A DNA stretch of 64,000 bases from K189A clade bacterium (GTDB lineage: Bacteria > Pseudomonadota > Gammaproteobacteria > Pseudomonadales > Azotimanducaceae). Shown one piece after another: positions 53,863-62,641 of this stretch. The notes beneath the pieces were generated by a model. It did no database searches. It was not told the origin of the DNA and saw nothing but the letters and a program-made list of their open reading frames with translations. Made by a program: the position numbers and the translations under genes. The stretch lies in contig CACMHG010000004.1 in NCBI GenBank assembly GCA_902613475.1, positions 22,704-86,703 on the forward strand, given 5' to 3'. Within the stretch, counting starts at the first letter, position 1. The number at the start of each line of letters is the position of its first letter.

Positions 53863-55181
53863 ATCAACGAATCGTCAACGCCCGAATTGTTAATGAGGGC
53901 ACTATTACCGAAGGTGAACTGGTTATAGAAGGTGAACGTATCAAGGGTATTAACGTGCCTGCGCCCAGTGATGCCACCGTATTCGACGCCGCGGGTGCCT
54001 ACCTGATCCCCGGGATGATCGATGATCAAGTCCACTTTCGCGAGCCGGGATTTGAGCATAAGGGCAATATCCGCACGGAGTCTGCGGCAGCGGTCGCCGG
54101 TGGAATCACCAGCTACATGGAAATGCCCAACTGCAATCCCCTCACCACTTCCCAGAGCGCCTTGCTCGACAAACGTGAGCGGGCGGCTAACTGCAGTGCT
54201 GCCAACTACGGCTTCTACTTGGGCGCGACCAACGACAATCTCGAAGCGGTCAAAAGCGTCGATCCCAGTCTGACCTGCGGGGTCAAGATTTTCATGGGGG
54301 CTAGCACCGGTAACATGCTGGTCGATGATCAAACCACGCTAGAGGGTATTTTCGCCGCGACGGATTTGCTTGTGGCGACTCACTGCGAAAACACACCGAT
54401 GATCCTAGCCGCCGAAGCCGCTGCCGCAGAAAAGTGGGGCGACGATGTACCCTTTAGCGAGCATCCCAACATCCGCTCAGAAGAGGCATGCTATGCCTCC
54501 AGCTCCTTAGCCGTGGGGCTTGCCAAAAAATATGGCACCAAGCTGCATGTACTGCACCTGACCACGGCAAAAGAAATGGAGCTGTTTGAGGTCGGCCCGC
54601 TTGAGCAGAAACGCATCACCGCTGAAGCATGTGTCCATCATCTGTTTTTCAGCGCCGAAGACTACGAACAGCGAGGCGCCTTCATCAAATGCAATCCGGC
54701 AATCAAAACTGCAGTAGATCGCTCGGCGCTTCTTAAGGCCGTTGCCGAAGACCGAATAGATGTGATTGCCACAGACCACGCACCGCACACGCTAGAAGAA
54801 AAAGGCCGCAAATACGCCAAGGCGCCTGCGGGTTTACCCTTGGTTCAGCATGCGCTGGTGTCGCTGATGGAGCGGGTTGAAGACGGCACCTTTAGCATTG
54901 AGCAAGTGGTGCGAAAAACATCCCATGCCCCAGCCATCCTTTACCAAGTTGCCGAGCGAGGTTTCTTGCGGGAAGGTTACTTTGCAGACATCACCCTGAT
55001 CGCACCAAACCCATCAACACAGGACGACCCGGTGCTCAGTAAATGCGGCTGGAGTCCATTTGCGGGCTATGCATTCAAGCACCGAATTGCCGGCACCTGG
55101 GTGAATGGGCATCAACGTTACAATGGAAGCCAGGTAGTAGATGGGCCTTACGGTCAGGCCCTAACATACGACCGAGGCTAG
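53859..55181 (+). CDS. pyrC: Dihydroorotase (type I, Q-x-H variant)
   Basis: 440 residues; the ATG overlaps the RidA-like stop. The amidohydrolase metal site reads IDDQVHFREPG, so the first His of H-x-H is Gln. I recall the same Q-V-H-F-R pattern in dihydroorotases of Bacteroidota. The carboxylated Lys is probably in CGVKIFMGAS, the metal His residues in ATHCEN and LHVLHLTT, and the catalytic Asp in IATDHAPHT. It converts carbamoyl-aspartate to dihydroorotate, or could be a related cyclic imidase. Confidence 0.85.
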   Translation: MNQRIVNARIVNEGTITEGELVIEGERIKGINVPAPSDATVFDAAGAYLIPGMIDDQVHFREPGFEHKGNIRTESAAAVAGGITSYMEMPNCNPLTTSQSALLDKRERAANCSAANYGFYLGATNDNLEAVKSVDPSLTCGVKIFMGASTGNMLVDDQTTLEGIFAATDLLVATHCENTPMILAAEAAAAEKWGDDVPFSEHPNIRSEEACYASSSLAVGLAKKYGTKLHVLHLTTAKEMELFEVGPLEQKRITAEACVHHLFFSAEDYEQRGAFIKCNPAIKTAVDRSALLKAVAEDRIDVIATDHAPHTLEEKGRKYAKAPAGLPLVQHALVSLMERVEDGTFSIEQVVRKTSHAPAILYQVAERGFLREGYFADITLIAPNPSTQDDPVLSKCGWSPFAGYAFKHRIAGTWVNGHQRYNGSQVVDGPYGQALTYDRG

Positions 55182-55250
55182 ACAGCAAAGACTCTGGGGG
55201 GAAGAGAGATAAGTAAGTGGAAGATAACCGGCATTACCCTTGCCGTACTG

Positions 55251-56282
55251 GTGGCCGCAGGCGTCGTATTCGTCAACAGTCCGCTGATGATGGCGACAGT
55301 TTTTTACTTTATGCAGCCAAGCAAGAGCTTCGCGGACACCGTTCCGCCAGCCGCACCGAATTACACCAATCCAAATCACTGGGCATCACTGCCAAGCAAG
55401 GAAGACGCGGCCGATATAGTACCTGTGGGGTATTCGTCCCAGGCGGGGGAGAAGGAGAATATTGCAGTTTTTTTTGTGCACCCCACGACCTACCTAGAAA
55501 GCGCAGGATGGAACCAACCTCTTGATCATGCGGTAACCAACAAGCGGACAGACGACACGGTTATGCGAAACCAAGCGAGCGTGTTCAACGGTTGCTGCGA
55601 TGTTTACGCACCGCGCTACCGACAGGCGACCATTTTCAGCTTCATGGACGAAAGCGGCGCGAAAAACGGGGAACAGGCGCTGGCGCTTGCTTACGATGAT
55701 GTGGCCGCTGCGTTCCAGGAGTTTTTGCGTCTTAATCCGGATCGCCCCATAGTCCTCGCCGGCCATAGCCAAGGCAGCCACCATCTTGACCGACTGATCG
55801 AAGAAGAACTGGTGGGCACAGCATTGGCCAATCGCCTCGTGGCGGCCTACCCCATCGGTTATTCCGTCGACACCAGCAACGGCTTGCCTGTGTGTGAAAG
55901 CGTTGCCCAAGTCGGTTGCCAGGTCACTTGGAACGCGAGCGCGGCGGATGCGCCAGTCCAGTTGGCGGAGCCCGGCGACCTTTGCGTTAACCCACTCACT
56001 TGGTCGACGAATGAGCAGCCTGCCAGCTATGACGCAAATTTGGGTGGCGTTGACTTCATGGCCGGTGGCGCGATCGAGCCCGGCGTTGTTGATGCTCAAT
56101 GCAAAGACAGTCAGCTGATTGTTAGTGACATTCGCTCAGCGAATTACAGCGGCAGGCCCTTCGGCGAGGGCAACTACCACATTTACGACTACAGCTTTTT
56201 CTACATGAACATTCGCGCGAATGTGCAGGCAAGGGTCGACGCGTTTTTGGCAGCGCGCGCTTCGACTACTGCGATGAACTGA
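55251..56282 (+). CDS. DUF3089 lipase-like alpha/beta hydrolase
   Basis: 343 residues from GTG at 55251. Nucleophile Ser is in VLAGHSQGSHH (G-H-S-Q-G). The segment ISKWKITGITLAVLVAAGV, in frame just upstream, would complete a membrane anchor but begins at an ATA (55209) with GGGGGAAGAG close before it, so the true start may lie there. DUF3089 proteins are esterase-like and exported. An 8-T run lies at 55468-55475. It is convergent with the S9 gene, overlapping by 17 bases. Confidence 0.85.
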   Translation: MAAGVVFVNSPLMMATVFYFMQPSKSFADTVPPAAPNYTNPNHWASLPSKEDAADIVPVGYSSQAGEKENIAVFFVHPTTYLESAGWNQPLDHAVTNKRTDDTVMRNQASVFNGCCDVYAPRYRQATIFSFMDESGAKNGEQALALAYDDVAAAFQEFLRLNPDRPIVLAGHSQGSHHLDRLIEEELVGTALANRLVAAYPIGYSVDTSNGLPVCESVAQVGCQVTWNASAADAPVQLAEPGDLCVNPLTWSTNEQPASYDANLGGVDFMAGGAIEPGVVDAQCKDSQLIVSDIRSANYSGRPFGEGNYHIYDYSFFYMNIRANVQARVDAFLAARASTTAMN

Positions 56283-58335
56283 TCGCTTGAGCAAGTTGCT
56301 GATAGGGTTTGCCCAAGTGTTCGTCCAAGAATCTCAGCAGTGCTTGCGCAAAAGATTGCCGATTTTCCTCGCGAGACAGGAAATGATCTCCCTGGGGTAG
56401 CTCGACAAACTCCACCGGGTTGTTCGATTTTTTTAGCGCGTTGTACATACGCCGCGACTGTTTTGGAGACACGATGCGGTTTTGTTCAGAGGCCGTCAGC
56501 ATCAGTGGCACTGCCTTTCGCATTTGTTTGTTGATCGGTGAATTTCGATCCAGCTCTTTTCCTTCCCAGAGACGTCCTATGTGGCGTCTAAAGTAGAAAC
56601 CACCAACATAGCGACGTCCCTCTGCGACGGCCGAGTAAAGATCGCTGATGCCATTCAAGCTGGCGGCGCATTCATAGAGATCGGGGTGTTTAACCGCACT
56701 CATCATGGCGGCGTAACCGCCAAAAACTTCCCCTACGATGCAAATACGCGACGGCTCGGCCAATGCGTTATCAACAAGCCACCGCGTTGCGTCATTGATA
56801 TCGTTGAGCATCACGTCACCCCACTGTTTGCGTCCGGCCTTCTCGAATGCGACGCCATATCCAGTCGACCCTCGGAAGTTCATTTGGATGACTCCATAAC
56901 CCTCATCAGCCAACATCTGAGCCATCCAGTCGAAGCGCCTAAAATCCCTGGCGTGAGGGCCGCCGTGGGGCAAAACGACAAAGGGCAATTTATCGGCGGA
57001 TTCCGGAGACAGCCCGTGAGGCAGGGTCAGGTAGGCTGGAATGGTTAGACCGTCTCGTGCGGGATACGCGATCTCATGAACTTCTGCCAGCTGACTTGCG
57101 GCCAGACCGGGATACCGCTGTCGAAATGCCGCCAGCTCGCGCTTTTCAGCGTTGTAGATATACAGGGATCCGGGGATTTTCGGCGAGCTCACGCTGACCA
57201 CGGCACGTGATAGATCGTCGCTCACGCTCTCCAGCCCAACCCAAGCTTTTGAAAACTGCTTCTTTAAGGTCGTGTAAATCTCAGCGAGTTCGTCATCAAA
57301 AATCAACGGATCAGTACTTTCGTCCTGATAGCGCACCATGACGATTTTCTCGCCCTTAAGATCCATCAGCAGATGGGAGACTTCACTGCTGATGGCTTCA
57401 AATAGCACAGACTCCTCGCCGGTCGCCGCATCGTATTGATACACGTGACGAAGACCGAAGTTATCGGTCTTGGTGTCGGCACCAGAGCTCGGCAGCATCA
57501 ATACATAGTACGCACTGGTGTCCTTGGTAGGCGCAGCCAGTACCCAGGCCTCGCGATCGATCAGTGGGCTGGCGTCGTGCCAGTTACCCCCGGCATCTTT
57601 AAGCTTCAAAACACCCTGCTGCTGATCCGCCGTAAAACCATGGCCCACACGTACGTTTCCCAGTCGATCAGCCGTCCATTCAAAAATGTCTTTTTGTGGC
57701 GCTTGCACCGAACTGTTTGGCAGGCGCTGTGGTGCACCGCTTACCTCATAAACCCCGCGCAGTTTCGGATTATTACCCTTGGCTCCCATGATGAGGTAGG
57801 CGCCGGGCTTGTTATGCACTCGCCCTAAGATCGCATCTTGTATCTGTCTGAACCCACCTTGTTGGTCACGCTTAAACAGTGTTCGCGCCTGACGGGTCTG
57901 CATATCCAGTAGCATGGTTCTCGAGACAACGACCGGTGTGACGCCATACGCTAGGGGCCGCGCAAAACTCACCAATAGCTCGTGGTCACTGACCCAGAGC
58001 GTTTTACGCACCTTCCAGCGATCTCCACTATCAAGCAAAAAGGGCTCTTCTTCGCCTTCAAGGGCATTAATCAGCAACCCCAATTTTCCACTCACCACCA
58101 CCCGAGACGCCAAATATCGACCAGAGGGCGATAGCTTAGGATGGGCGTACTGGGGCAATCGATAAAACGCGCTTGGAGGCAGCGGCTCTGCATTTTGGCG
58201 AACATGTTTGTCCGCATTCACGAGGATGGGGGTTAGGGTCAGAGCGACCAAGAGATAAAAGAAGTAACAGCAGAATCGTCGCGAAGCGCGCAGAGCGCCT
58301 GATTCATTCGATAGACCGATTAAAGAACTCGCCAT
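56266..58335 (-). CDS. S9-peptidase-like protein, catalytically impaired
   Basis: 689 residues from the ATG at 58335 (GGCGGAG upstream). A signal peptide or anchor lies near 25-45. An N-terminal beta-propeller precedes an alpha/beta hydrolase domain of the prolyl oligopeptidase type: VLPHGGPHARDF, MNFRGSTGYG and AGRKQWGDVMLNDI. The nucleophile elbow is VGEVFGGYAA, with Val where G-x-S-x-G-G-Y has Ser. The Asp region reads ASEQNRIVSP (Asn for Asp). The His in QGDHFLSREENR is kept. It should lack ordinary peptidase activity and may be a binding or chaperone-like protein. Confidence 0.85.
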   Translation of the reverse strand: MASSLIGLSNESGALRASRRFCCYFFYLLVALTLTPILVNADKHVRQNAEPLPPSAFYRLPQYAHPKLSPSGRYLASRVVVSGKLGLLINALEGEEEPFLLDSGDRWKVRKTLWVSDHELLVSFARPLAYGVTPVVVSRTMLLDMQTRQARTLFKRDQQGGFRQIQDAILGRVHNKPGAYLIMGAKGNNPKLRGVYEVSGAPQRLPNSSVQAPQKDIFEWTADRLGNVRVGHGFTADQQQGVLKLKDAGGNWHDASPLIDREAWVLAAPTKDTSAYYVLMLPSSGADTKTDNFGLRHVYQYDAATGEESVLFEAISSEVSHLLMDLKGEKIVMVRYQDESTDPLIFDDELAEIYTTLKKQFSKAWVGLESVSDDLSRAVVSVSSPKIPGSLYIYNAEKRELAAFRQRYPGLAASQLAEVHEIAYPARDGLTIPAYLTLPHGLSPESADKLPFVVLPHGGPHARDFRRFDWMAQMLADEGYGVIQMNFRGSTGYGVAFEKAGRKQWGDVMLNDINDATRWLVDNALAEPSRICIVGEVFGGYAAMMSAVKHPDLYECAASLNGISDLYSAVAEGRRYVGGFYFRRHIGRLWEGKELDRNSPINKQMRKAVPLMLTASEQNRIVSPKQSRRMYNALKKSNNPVEFVELPQGDHFLSREENRQSFAQALLRFLDEHLGKPYQQLAQAISSSQ

Positions 58336-58422
58336 GACTTTCTCCGCCATTGCTTTGCTTGATCATCAGCATTCAGACAACCCAAGCCGAGGCAAGGAGA
58401 CGCCGCATAGGCGGCGTAAGAT

Positions 58423-58926
58423 TCAGGACGAAGGGTCTTTTTTTCTACTCAAACACCGGGCTGGCGCATATTCAGCGCAGGCCATTTTGGTACACGCCGC
58501 AGGCCCACCCGATTGGCTACGCACGCAGTGGTTGCAGCCATCGAAAAACCTTAGGCAATCGGGTCTTATGATATTGGTACTGGAATTGGGCCGGTCGTCG
58601 TTCTGCGGCTTTTGCACCTTCTCGCCAGGCTCACCTTCAACGGTGTAGGCGAAGACAACATTCTCACGCACCTGGGCATTGATACGTCCGCGTCGAAAAT
58701 CAAAGGTAACGGCTAGGTCTTTCCCGTCTCGCTGTACTACGCGAAACGGTACGTTGCGACTGCGTGCCAACGCTCTTGCCTGTGTTTCTGTCAGACCAAT
58801 GAAGCCTTCGGTCAGACCTTCTGTTGGCTGCAATATCTCGGGGCGCGGCTCTTGAAAAGGCATCGCGCAACCCAGACCAAGCAGGGGAAGGCTTGCCAAT
58901 AGAACCTGCAATACTCGCTTCATCAT
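58423..58926 (-). CDS. I78-like inhibitor lipoprotein with a C-terminal cysteine-rich domain
   Basis: 167 residues from the ATG at 58926 (another at 58923). Lipobox LGLGC. The part from GFIGLTETQARALARSRNVPFRVVQRDGKDLAVTFDFRRGRINAQVRENVV resembles the I78 peptidase-inhibitor fold (Ala-rich helix followed by an R-V-V-x-R-D-G hairpin). The last 60 residues hold a six-Cys cluster (DCLRFFDGCNHC, AACTKMAC, PARC). It is transcribed toward the S9-like gene, 87 bases away. The I78 link is by pattern only. Confidence 0.65.
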   Translation of the reverse strand: MMKRVLQVLLASLPLLGLGCAMPFQEPRPEILQPTEGLTEGFIGLTETQARALARSRNVPFRVVQRDGKDLAVTFDFRRGRINAQVRENVVFAYTVEGEPGEKVQKPQNDDRPNSSTNIIRPDCLRFFDGCNHCVRSQSGGPAACTKMACAEYAPARCLSRKKDPSS

Positions 58927-59039
58927 GTACTTACCCGCGCCAAGAACCATGACTGCCTATGCTAATCGACTGACCCGCATTTGCTTGCTTAAGCATCAAC
59001 CAAATGGTTAATCAGTGAGCTAGCTCACAGTCACTTGTG

Positions 59040-59972
59040 CTACAGATATTGCCGAGCCAAGGTGTCTACCACTTCAAAAAATTCTTTGCGCACTTCCGCG
59101 ATCACCTCAGCCACCGGTCGCACAGCGTCGATCCGTCCCGCCACCTGACCGGTCAAGGCGATGCTGGCCTCCATGTCGCCACCAAAGTACAGATCTGTCG
59201 CGGTGCCAAATTCGCCGATAACATTGTCTGTAGAGAATTCCAAACGCGAGGTTTTCTCGGTACGAATTGCGCGCAGTGCCGGCGAGTGGGCACGATTCAA
59301 AAACACCGTATCGGTCTCTGCGGCGTTCACGATGGCGTTTTTCCAGTTTGCGTGCACTGGCGATTCTGCCGCGGATACCATGCGCGTGCCCATCTGCACT
59401 GCTTCCGCGCCAAGAGCAAAGGCAGCGGCCATGGTGCCGCCGTCCAGGAAGCCGCCTGCCGCAATAATGGGCACATCGACCTTCGAGCGCACCAAGGGCA
59501 ACAGCACCATGCTGGCGACGTCCTGGGGGTTTTTGAAGCCGCCACCCTCGCCACCTTCAACAATCAAACCATCGACACCGCATTCAACCGCCTTAAGCGC
59601 TGCGCTCAAGCTTGGCACCACGTGAAAAACCGTTAAGCCCGCACTTTTTAGCTGATCGGTATAACGCGCAGGATTACCCGCCGATGTCGTCACGAATTTG
59701 ACCCCCTGATCGATAATGAACTGCACAATGTCAGGGTCTCGAACAAAGGCTTGAGCGACGTTCACCCCAAAGGGTTTGTCGGTAAGCTGCCGCATCTTCA
59801 AAATTTCTTCACGGATCGCGTCCAGTTCCCCAGACGACGTTTCGATGATGCCGAGGCCACCGGCGTTGGATACGGCTGAAGCCAGTTGCGAGCGCGCAAT
59901 CCAGCCCATGGGTGCCTGCACGATGGGCGTTTCGACACCAAGCAGCTTCGTGATGCGGTTGTTAAATTCCAT
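59040..59972 (-). CDS. Nitronate monooxygenase-like flavoprotein
   Basis: 310 residues. FMN-dependent TIM barrel with IVQAPMGWIARSQLASAVSNAGGLGII, VTTSAGNPARY, DGLIVEGGEGGGF and IIAAGGFLDGGTMAAAFALGAEAVQMGTRM. This pattern is shared by nitronate monooxygenases and enoyl-ACP reductase FabK. The catalytic His is not certain, so the reaction is not assigned. Monocistronic on the minus strand. Confidence 0.88.
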   Translation of the reverse strand: MEFNNRITKLLGVETPIVQAPMGWIARSQLASAVSNAGGLGIIETSSGELDAIREEILKMRQLTDKPFGVNVAQAFVRDPDIVQFIIDQGVKFVTTSAGNPARYTDQLKSAGLTVFHVVPSLSAALKAVECGVDGLIVEGGEGGGFKNPQDVASMVLLPLVRSKVDVPIIAAGGFLDGGTMAAAFALGAEAVQMGTRMVSAAESPVHANWKNAIVNAAETDTVFLNRAHSPALRAIRTEKTSRLEFSTDNVIGEFGTATDLYFGGDMEASIALTGQVAGRIDAVRPVAEVIAEVRKEFFEVVDTLARQYL

Positions 59973-60154
59973 GTGCCCTCCAAGGGTAAAGCGTCAGTTT
60001 AAGATACCGCGCAGTATTACTCACCCAGCGCGGCGATCAGCTCCACTCACGTCGCATATTCAATTCCCCCTAATTCTGAGGTCATTTGTTCCTTTGCCCG
60101 CCGGAACATTTGTTTTATGAGGCTAGCGCTACTCGAAGATCAGTATGCAGCGCG

Positions 60155-60784
60155 TTAACGCATCACGCCCCGATACATCATTTTCAGGGACACTCGCATA
60201 TTCTCATGTATGGATTTTACCGCCTGTCGAGGCGCAGCATTAGCCACTGTGGGCACGCTTGCCGTGGGTACATTGATCACCAGAGATGCCATGCCGTGGA
60301 CCGAAGACCAGACCAGTCCACCAAGTGTTGCGACATCGTGATCTAACGATTGGCTGTGCTTCATTTCAGCGAGGGTTGCGTCGAGCACCGCGTAAGAGCT
60401 CGCGGCAGCTTCCTGTAGCTCCTTGGAAGTTGAAAAGTCTCCAAGTACTGCGCCGAACATGAGCTGATAGTGCACTGGAAAATCCTGGGCGAATCCCACG
60501 TAGGTGGTGCCCAGTTCGATGAAGCGCTCCTCAATGTCTGGATTCGATTCACTTGTTTCAGTCAGCCGCCTTGCGAGCTCTTCAAAGCCCTCAATTGCAA
60601 TACCTGCGAGCAAGGTTTGTTTATCAGGAAAGTGGCGAAACGGCGCAGTCGGCGATACACCAGCCTGCCGAGCTAGAGATCGAAGGCTCAGCTTTTCGAC
60701 ACCAGCCCGAGCGATTTCTGTGACGGCAAGGGAGACAAGTGCGCTGCGCAGCTCGCCGTGATGATATTTCGATCTGCTTTTCAC
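60155..60784 (-). CDS. TetR-family regulator (WHG-type C-terminal domain)
   Basis: 209 residues from the GTG at 60784, giving the usual start (KSRSKYHHGELRSALV); the frame is open to 60817. The helix-turn-helix reads LSLRSLARQAGVSPTAPFRHFPDKQTLLAGI. The C-terminal half matches the WHG-type ligand domain found beside efflux pumps. It is divergent from the RND adaptor gene with 113 bases between, which contain a palindrome fitting an operator. Confidence 0.92.
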   Translation of the reverse strand: MKSRSKYHHGELRSALVSLAVTEIARAGVEKLSLRSLARQAGVSPTAPFRHFPDKQTLLAGIAIEGFEELARRLTETSESNPDIEERFIELGTTYVGFAQDFPVHYQLMFGAVLGDFSTSKELQEAAASSYAVLDATLAEMKHSQSLDHDVATLGGLVWSSVHGMASLVINVPTASVPTVANAAPRQAVKSIHENMRVSLKMMYRGVMR

Positions 60785-60819
60785 GTCACACCTGCATCTG
60801 TGTCGGTAATCTGCCAAGG

Positions 60820-60832
60820 TAACATAATGTTA
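60820..60832. promoter_or_regulatory. Candidate TetR operator
   Basis: TAACAT-A-ATGTTA, a 6+1+6 perfect palindrome in the shared promoter region of the regulator and the RND pump. The flanking GCATTGCTTACATTGAC holds a further half-site-like stretch. The position between divergent genes fits autoregulation and repression of the pump. Confidence 0.5.
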
Positions 60833-60897
60833 GCATTGCTTACATTGACGGCTTTGCCTAGACTTTGCCATCGATTAGACCTCTAACGAGTAACGTT

Positions 60898-62028
60898 ATG
60901 CGCAGCTTTTTCTTCATCGCATCTGCCTTTATTCGACCACCTTTATGGGCTGGCATGCTTCTATTGATTGCTACACCTCTGTCCTTTGCAGAGCTCACCG
61001 TTTCTTACGTTACGGTGACACCTCAGGCAGAGTTTTCGACCAATCGCGTTTATGCGGGCACCAGCCGAGCGGCGCGGCGCGCGGAGCTCGGCTTTAAACG
61101 GGGCGGCGAAGTCGCGACGGTTGTGGTGGACTTAGGCGATTCCGTTGCGGCAGGTCAGCTGCTGGCCCAACTCGACACCCGCGCGTTGGCGTCAGATTTA
61201 CGCAGAGCGCAATCTGAAGCAGTACTGGCTGCAGCAAACCGGCGATCTGCCAGCGCTCAGACAGAACTTGCTGCTAACACCGAGCGCCGGGTGCGTGCGC
61301 TACGTGCTAACGGCAATGTGTCACAACAAGCCTTTGACGAAGCCCATTTGCAGTACCGGGTCAGCCGCGCCCAGTTGGAGGTCGCACAAGCGTCTCTTGG
61401 CCGCGCGCAGGCCGCCGTCGAGGCCATGGAAGTTGCCTTGTCCGAGGCGGAGATTCGTTCACCCTTTGGTGGCGTCATTCAAGCACGGCATGTCGACGAG
61501 GGCTCACAAATCGGCCCCGGCTCACCGGCTTTGAGTCTGGTAGAAACGAGCAAGCGTGAAGCCCATATCGGCATTCCTGAGAGTGCGGTTACCAGCCTGA
61601 CTGTTGGCGATGCCTATACCATTAACTGGCAAAACGTCTCAGCCAGTGCACAGCTGCGAAGTCTTTTGCCTGAGGTGAATCCCAACACGCGCACGGTAAC
61701 CGCAGTTTTTACGGTGGCTGATCAACGCATTCCGCTGGGTGCGGTGGTTGAGCTTTCGCTGCGTCAGCGTGTGCCCGGCAACGGTTTTTGGGTACCCATT
61801 GATGCCCTCACAGCCATGGATCGGGGGCTGTGGGGCGTCTTTATCATCGACGCCGAAAACATCGTACAACAGCGTTTAGTTGAGATTGTGCACAACGAAG
61901 GCGACCGAGCCTTCGTGCGTGGCCTGCTCTCAACCAGTGATCGCGTCGTTGCCACCGGTACACAGCGCATCGTCGCCGGTCAGCGGGTGATACCGATAGC
62001 TGCGCAGATGACCATCAGTGCGCGCTAA
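60898..62028 (+). CDS. RND efflux periplasmic adaptor (MFP subunit)
   Basis: 376 residues from the ATG at 60898; the open frame begins at a TTG at 60865. A signal peptide lies near 1-33. The lipoyl-type hairpin region (GEVATVVVDLGDSVAAGQLLAQLD) is followed by an Ala/Arg-rich coiled-coil (SEAVLAAANRRSASAQTELAANTERRVRALRANGNVSQQAFDE), a second lipoyl half (SPFGGVIQARHVDEGSQIGPGSP) and beta-barrel and membrane-proximal domains. It links the pump to an outer-membrane channel that is not in the window. It overlaps the permease gene by 11 bases. Confidence 0.93.
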   Translation: MRSFFFIASAFIRPPLWAGMLLLIATPLSFAELTVSYVTVTPQAEFSTNRVYAGTSRAARRAELGFKRGGEVATVVVDLGDSVAAGQLLAQLDTRALASDLRRAQSEAVLAAANRRSASAQTELAANTERRVRALRANGNVSQQAFDEAHLQYRVSRAQLEVAQASLGRAQAAVEAMEVALSEAEIRSPFGGVIQARHVDEGSQIGPGSPALSLVETSKREAHIGIPESAVTSLTVGDAYTINWQNVSASAQLRSLLPEVNPNTRTVTAVFTVADQRIPLGAVVELSLRQRVPGNGFWVPIDALTAMDRGLWGVFIIDAENIVQQRLVEIVHNEGDRAFVRGLLSTSDRVVATGTQRIVAGQRVIPIAAQMTISAR

Positions 62029-62641
62029 CCTTTTTTATACCAACCCTCGCGTCAGCGCCCTACTGGTGCTGTTCATTGTGGTTCTTGGCGGAGCCGCATT
62101 TGCCGGACTCGCGCGCCAAGAAGATCCGAAGATGGCCGAGCGCTATGGAATGGTTGTGACCTTTTTGCCTGGTGCAACTGCGCAGCGCATGGAAACCCTG
62201 ATCAGCGAACCTATCGAGACTGCCCTGCGAGAAATTCCAGATATTAAGGAGCTGAATTCCAGTTCCAAGGGTGGTCAATCCGTTGTCGGTATCGAGCTTT
62301 ATGAATCTGTTGCTGACGCCCAGACCGATAACGTCTGGTCGCAAGTTCGCGACATACTGGGTGATACCGTGCCCATGCTGCCCCCAGGCACGGTGGAACC
62401 AGAGCTGGAGGTGAATCAGCCCATTGCGTCGACGATTATTGTTGCCATCAGTTGGCAGCATCCCTCGCAACCGCAAATGGGCATTTTGTCGCGGATTGCG
62501 GAATCCCTGCGCATCAACCTCGCCAATACGCCTGGCACGGAAATCGCTGAAACCTGGGGCGAAGCCGAAGAAGAAATACGTGTCGCCGTTGACCCCTTCA
62601 AACTCGCGACAAGCGGTATGAACGCAGCGCGAGTCGCCTAA
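62018..62641 (+). pseudogene. RND permease, 5-prime part up to an in-frame stop
   Basis: 207 codons from a GTG at 62018. The first membrane helix (VSALLVLFIVVLGGAAFAGLARQEDPKMAER) and porter subdomain sequence (IKELNSSSKGGQSVVGIELYE) are those of an AcrB/MdtB-type proton antiporter. Translation stops at TAA (62639-62641), which follows NAARVA. The same frame then continues without interruption to the window end, so this looks like a single-base nonsense change (for example CAA to TAA) rather than a real gene end. Confidence 0.85.

Noticed and set aside
55468..55475. Run of eight T inside the DUF3089 gene as a frameshift site
   Set aside because: The frame reads correctly across it and both sides match the family, so no shift is required.
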